Shown here: positions 6,721 to 7,708 of the stretch, piece by piece | Layout of the letters: every line of letters begins with the position of its first letter | Position numbering within the stretch: the stretch's first letter is position 1 | Translations under genes and position numbers: made by a program | The notes under the pieces: generated by a model | Database searches by the model: none | What the model was told of the DNA's origin: nothing | What the model saw: the letters and a program-made list of their open reading frames with translations, nothing else | Assembly (NCBI GenBank): GCA_011523315.1 | Contig: WTHE01000727.1 | Coordinates: forward strand, 1 to 7,708 | Length of the DNA stretch: 7,708 bases | Direction: 5' to 3' | DNA from: Candidatus Binatota bacterium | Lineage (GTDB): Bacteria > Desulfobacterota > Binatia > Bin18

Positions 6721-7544
6721 CAGGCCGCCCGACCGTCCCGCTCGCCCTTCAGAAAAGCGCTCATACACTCGTAGGCGCGCGGGTCTTGCACAAAGAACAG
6801 GTGCCCGCCCTCAAACAGTTCGAGTTGAGCCGAGGCGATCTGGCCCAGCATGGCCCGTTGATTGCTGACCTGGGCAATGCCGTCGTAGCGACCGGCAGCG
6901 ATCAACACCGGCATTTCCAGCGACGGCAGCCGGTCATAGGTATCGTGATCCTTGCGGGCCTCGATCTGGCGGCGGGCACCCATGGCGTGGCCCGGCTCGT
7001 CGGCGCCGATACGCAGACCGGCCAGCATCTCATCGACCAGCGCCTGACATTCGGCCGGATTGGCCGCCTGCCAGGCCGCGTCACGACGCATGTCCACCAA
7101 CTCCACCACCCGCTGCGCCCAGTCTTCGAGCGTGAGGCCGGCGAGTTCATGCAGAGGGTAGGACGCGCCGCCCCGCCCGCCGCTGCTGGTACAGGTCAGG
7201 ATCAGGCGCTCGACCTGCTGCCCATAGCGCAGGGCAAACTCCTGGGCGACCATGCCGCCGAACGACACTCCCATGACCATGCAGCGCTCCCAGCCCAGCG
7301 CGTCGAGCAGGGCGTTGGCGTCGTCGGCATAGTCGGCCATGGTATACGGTACGTCAGGTTTATCGGTTTGGCCCAGGCCGCGTTGGTCGTAGGCCAGCAC
7401 CTCGCAGTGCTGGCTGAACGGCGCGTCAAAGGCGTTGGGCGAGCGCCGCAGGTCTCCGCCGGTGCCGCTGATGAACAGCAGCCGCGGTCCGCTGCCCCGG
7501 GTTTCATAGTACATGTGCAGATCACGAACAGCGATAAATGGCAT
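6720..7544 (-). CDS. Alpha/beta-fold hydrolase (Abhydrolase_1 type)
   Basis: A 274-residue alpha/beta hydrolase, first gene of the run. I chose ATG 7544-7542 because MPFIAVRDLHMYYETRGSGP is the usual family start and a G-rich stretch (GGGGGG, 7556-7551) lies 6 nt upstream; an in-frame ATG at 7550 and GTG at 7580 are alternatives. Landmarks: SGTGGDL (26-32) oxyanion region, YDQRGLGQTDKP (52-63), nucleophile elbow GVSFGG with Ser94, Asp221 in AGRYDGIA, and His248 in EGGHLFF. A helical cap lies between about 124 and 205. The triad is complete. The group includes enol-lactone hydrolases, carboxylesterases and haloperoxidase-like proteins, so the substrate cannot be named. The TGA stop shares its A with the ATG of the polymerase gene (TGATG). 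It is unrelated in detail to the HSL-type esterase further along the run. Confidence 0.93.
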   Translation of the reverse strand: MPFIAVRDLHMYYETRGSGPRLLFISGTGGDLRRSPNAFDAPFSQHCEVLAYDQRGLGQTDKPDVPYTMADYADDANALLDALGWERCMVMGVSFGGMVAQEFALRYGQQVERLILTCTSSGGRGGASYPLHELAGLTLEDWAQRVVELVDMRRDAAWQAANPAECQALVDEMLAGLRIGADEPGHAMGARRQIEARKDHDTYDRLPSLEMPVLIAAGRYDGIAQVSNQRAMLGQIASAQLELFEGGHLFFVQDPRAYECMSAFLKGERDGRAA

Positions 7545-7605
7545 ACGCATCCCCCCGTGTGGTTTCCCTTTCCCTAGCACGGGGCGGTTTGTCGGCTCAA
7601 GCCGA

Positions 7606-7633
7606 ATCAGGCTTTGCGGGGGAAACGTGTCAA
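7606..7633 (-). promoter_or_regulatory. Candidate sigma70-type promoter for the gene run
   Basis: The minus strand reads a perfect -35 hexamer TTGACA (7633-7628). The best -10 at permitted spacing is weak: CCTGAT (7611-7606) after 16 nt, or CTGATT (7610-7605) after 17 nt. A start near 7598 would leave a leader of about 50 nt before the hydrolase ATG. The -35 lies inside the left arm and adjacent spacer of the 11-bp dyad, as expected for a regulated promoter. The weak -10 could mean that an activator is needed or that the hexamer is fortuitous. Confidence 0.35.
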
Positions 7634-7657
7634 CCTACACAGGGACGACACGTTTCC
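7621..7657. promoter_or_regulatory. Perfect 11-bp inverted repeat, putative operator
   Basis: GGAAACGTGTC (7621-7631) and GACACGTTTCC (7647-7657) are exact reverse complements separated by 15 nt. A second small dyad, CCT-ACAC-AGG (7634-7643), is nested almost on the same centre. The element lies between the first minus-strand gene and the presumed divergent gene and covers the minus-strand TTGACA. It could alternatively fold as a hairpin in RNA, but neither strand has a convincing U-run after it, and its position between divergent starts argues against a terminator. The cognate protein is not identified. Confidence 0.6.
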
Positions 7658-7695
7658 TCTTTACAGACTCACCGGCCGGCTGCTAGTCAGAGGAC

Positions 7696-7705
7696 AAGGA
7701 GGAGG
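7696..7705 (+). promoter_or_regulatory. Strong plus-strand Shine-Dalgarno sequence for a gene starting just outside the window
   Basis: AAGGAGG (7696-7702) overlapping AGGAGG (7700-7705) is a near-perfect anti-16S match. Only AGGAAC (7703-7708) remains after AAGGAGG before the window ends, so a start codon at about 7709-7713 would be ideally spaced. This predicts a divergently transcribed gene whose product cannot be seen. About 38 nt separate the inverted repeat from this site. Confidence 0.6.
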
Positions 7706-7708
7706 AAC

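Noticed and set aside
6705..7577. Plus-strand open frame (290 codons) opposite the alpha/beta hydrolase
   Set aside because: Antisense shadow of a gene with a complete catalytic triad; no motif of its own and no ribosome binding site at its start.
7621..7657. Reading the 11-bp inverted repeat as a rho-independent terminator
   Set aside because: No continuous T-run follows on either strand (only TCTTT on plus), the loop is long, and the site lies between divergent starts rather than after a gene.

Overview
High-GC bacterial DNA carrying seven co-directional protein genes, all read on the minus strand, in a run with short or overlapping junctions (-1 to 83 nt). Transcription would enter near position 7600 and leave past position 1. 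Reading in that direction: an alpha/beta-fold hydrolase (7544-6720); a short family-A DNA polymerase with proofreading exonuclease but no 5'-nuclease domain (6720-4855, TGATG overlap with the hydrolase); an HSL-type esterase (4778-3885); a Uma2-family PD-(D/E)XK-like protein (3801-3229); a PimC-like and PimD-like acyl-CoA dehydrogenase pair (3209-2031 and 1990-857); and an aldo/keto reductase that runs off the left edge (838-1). There are no RNA genes, CRISPR arrays, transposases or integrases, and no gene-free stretch over 300 bases.

The right end (7545-7708) is an intergenic control region. It holds a perfect 11-bp inverted repeat (7621-7631 / 7647-7657) that overlaps a perfect minus-strand TTGACA. 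The last bases of the window form a strong plus-strand Shine-Dalgarno sequence, so a divergent gene very probably begins just past position 7708. This arrangement, two divergent units sharing an operator-like dyad, suggests local regulation, perhaps by whatever the divergent gene encodes.

Metabolically, most of the run fits catabolism of acyl compounds. Two hydrolases could release acids from esters or lactones, an acyl-CoA dehydrogenase pair would perform the first step of beta-oxidation, and an NAD(P)H-dependent oxidoreductase could handle a carbonyl. The true substrate cannot be read from the sequence. The polymerase and the Uma2 protein do not fit this theme and are the odd members. The polymerase retains every exonuclease and polymerase catalytic residue I could check and has a clamp-binding-like QGVLF peptide near its N-terminus.

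The organism is likely an uncultured high-GC heterotroph. PimC/PimD pairs, Uma2 proteins and short PolA proteins co-occur in several environmental lineages (for example Tectomicrobia-, deltaproteobacteria- or Chloroflexi-like bacteria), but the window does not settle the phylum. I see no convincing new defence or mobile system here. The points worth a second look are the polymerase's setting, its N-terminal motif, the dyad, and the asymmetric loss of catalytic residues in the dehydrogenase pair.
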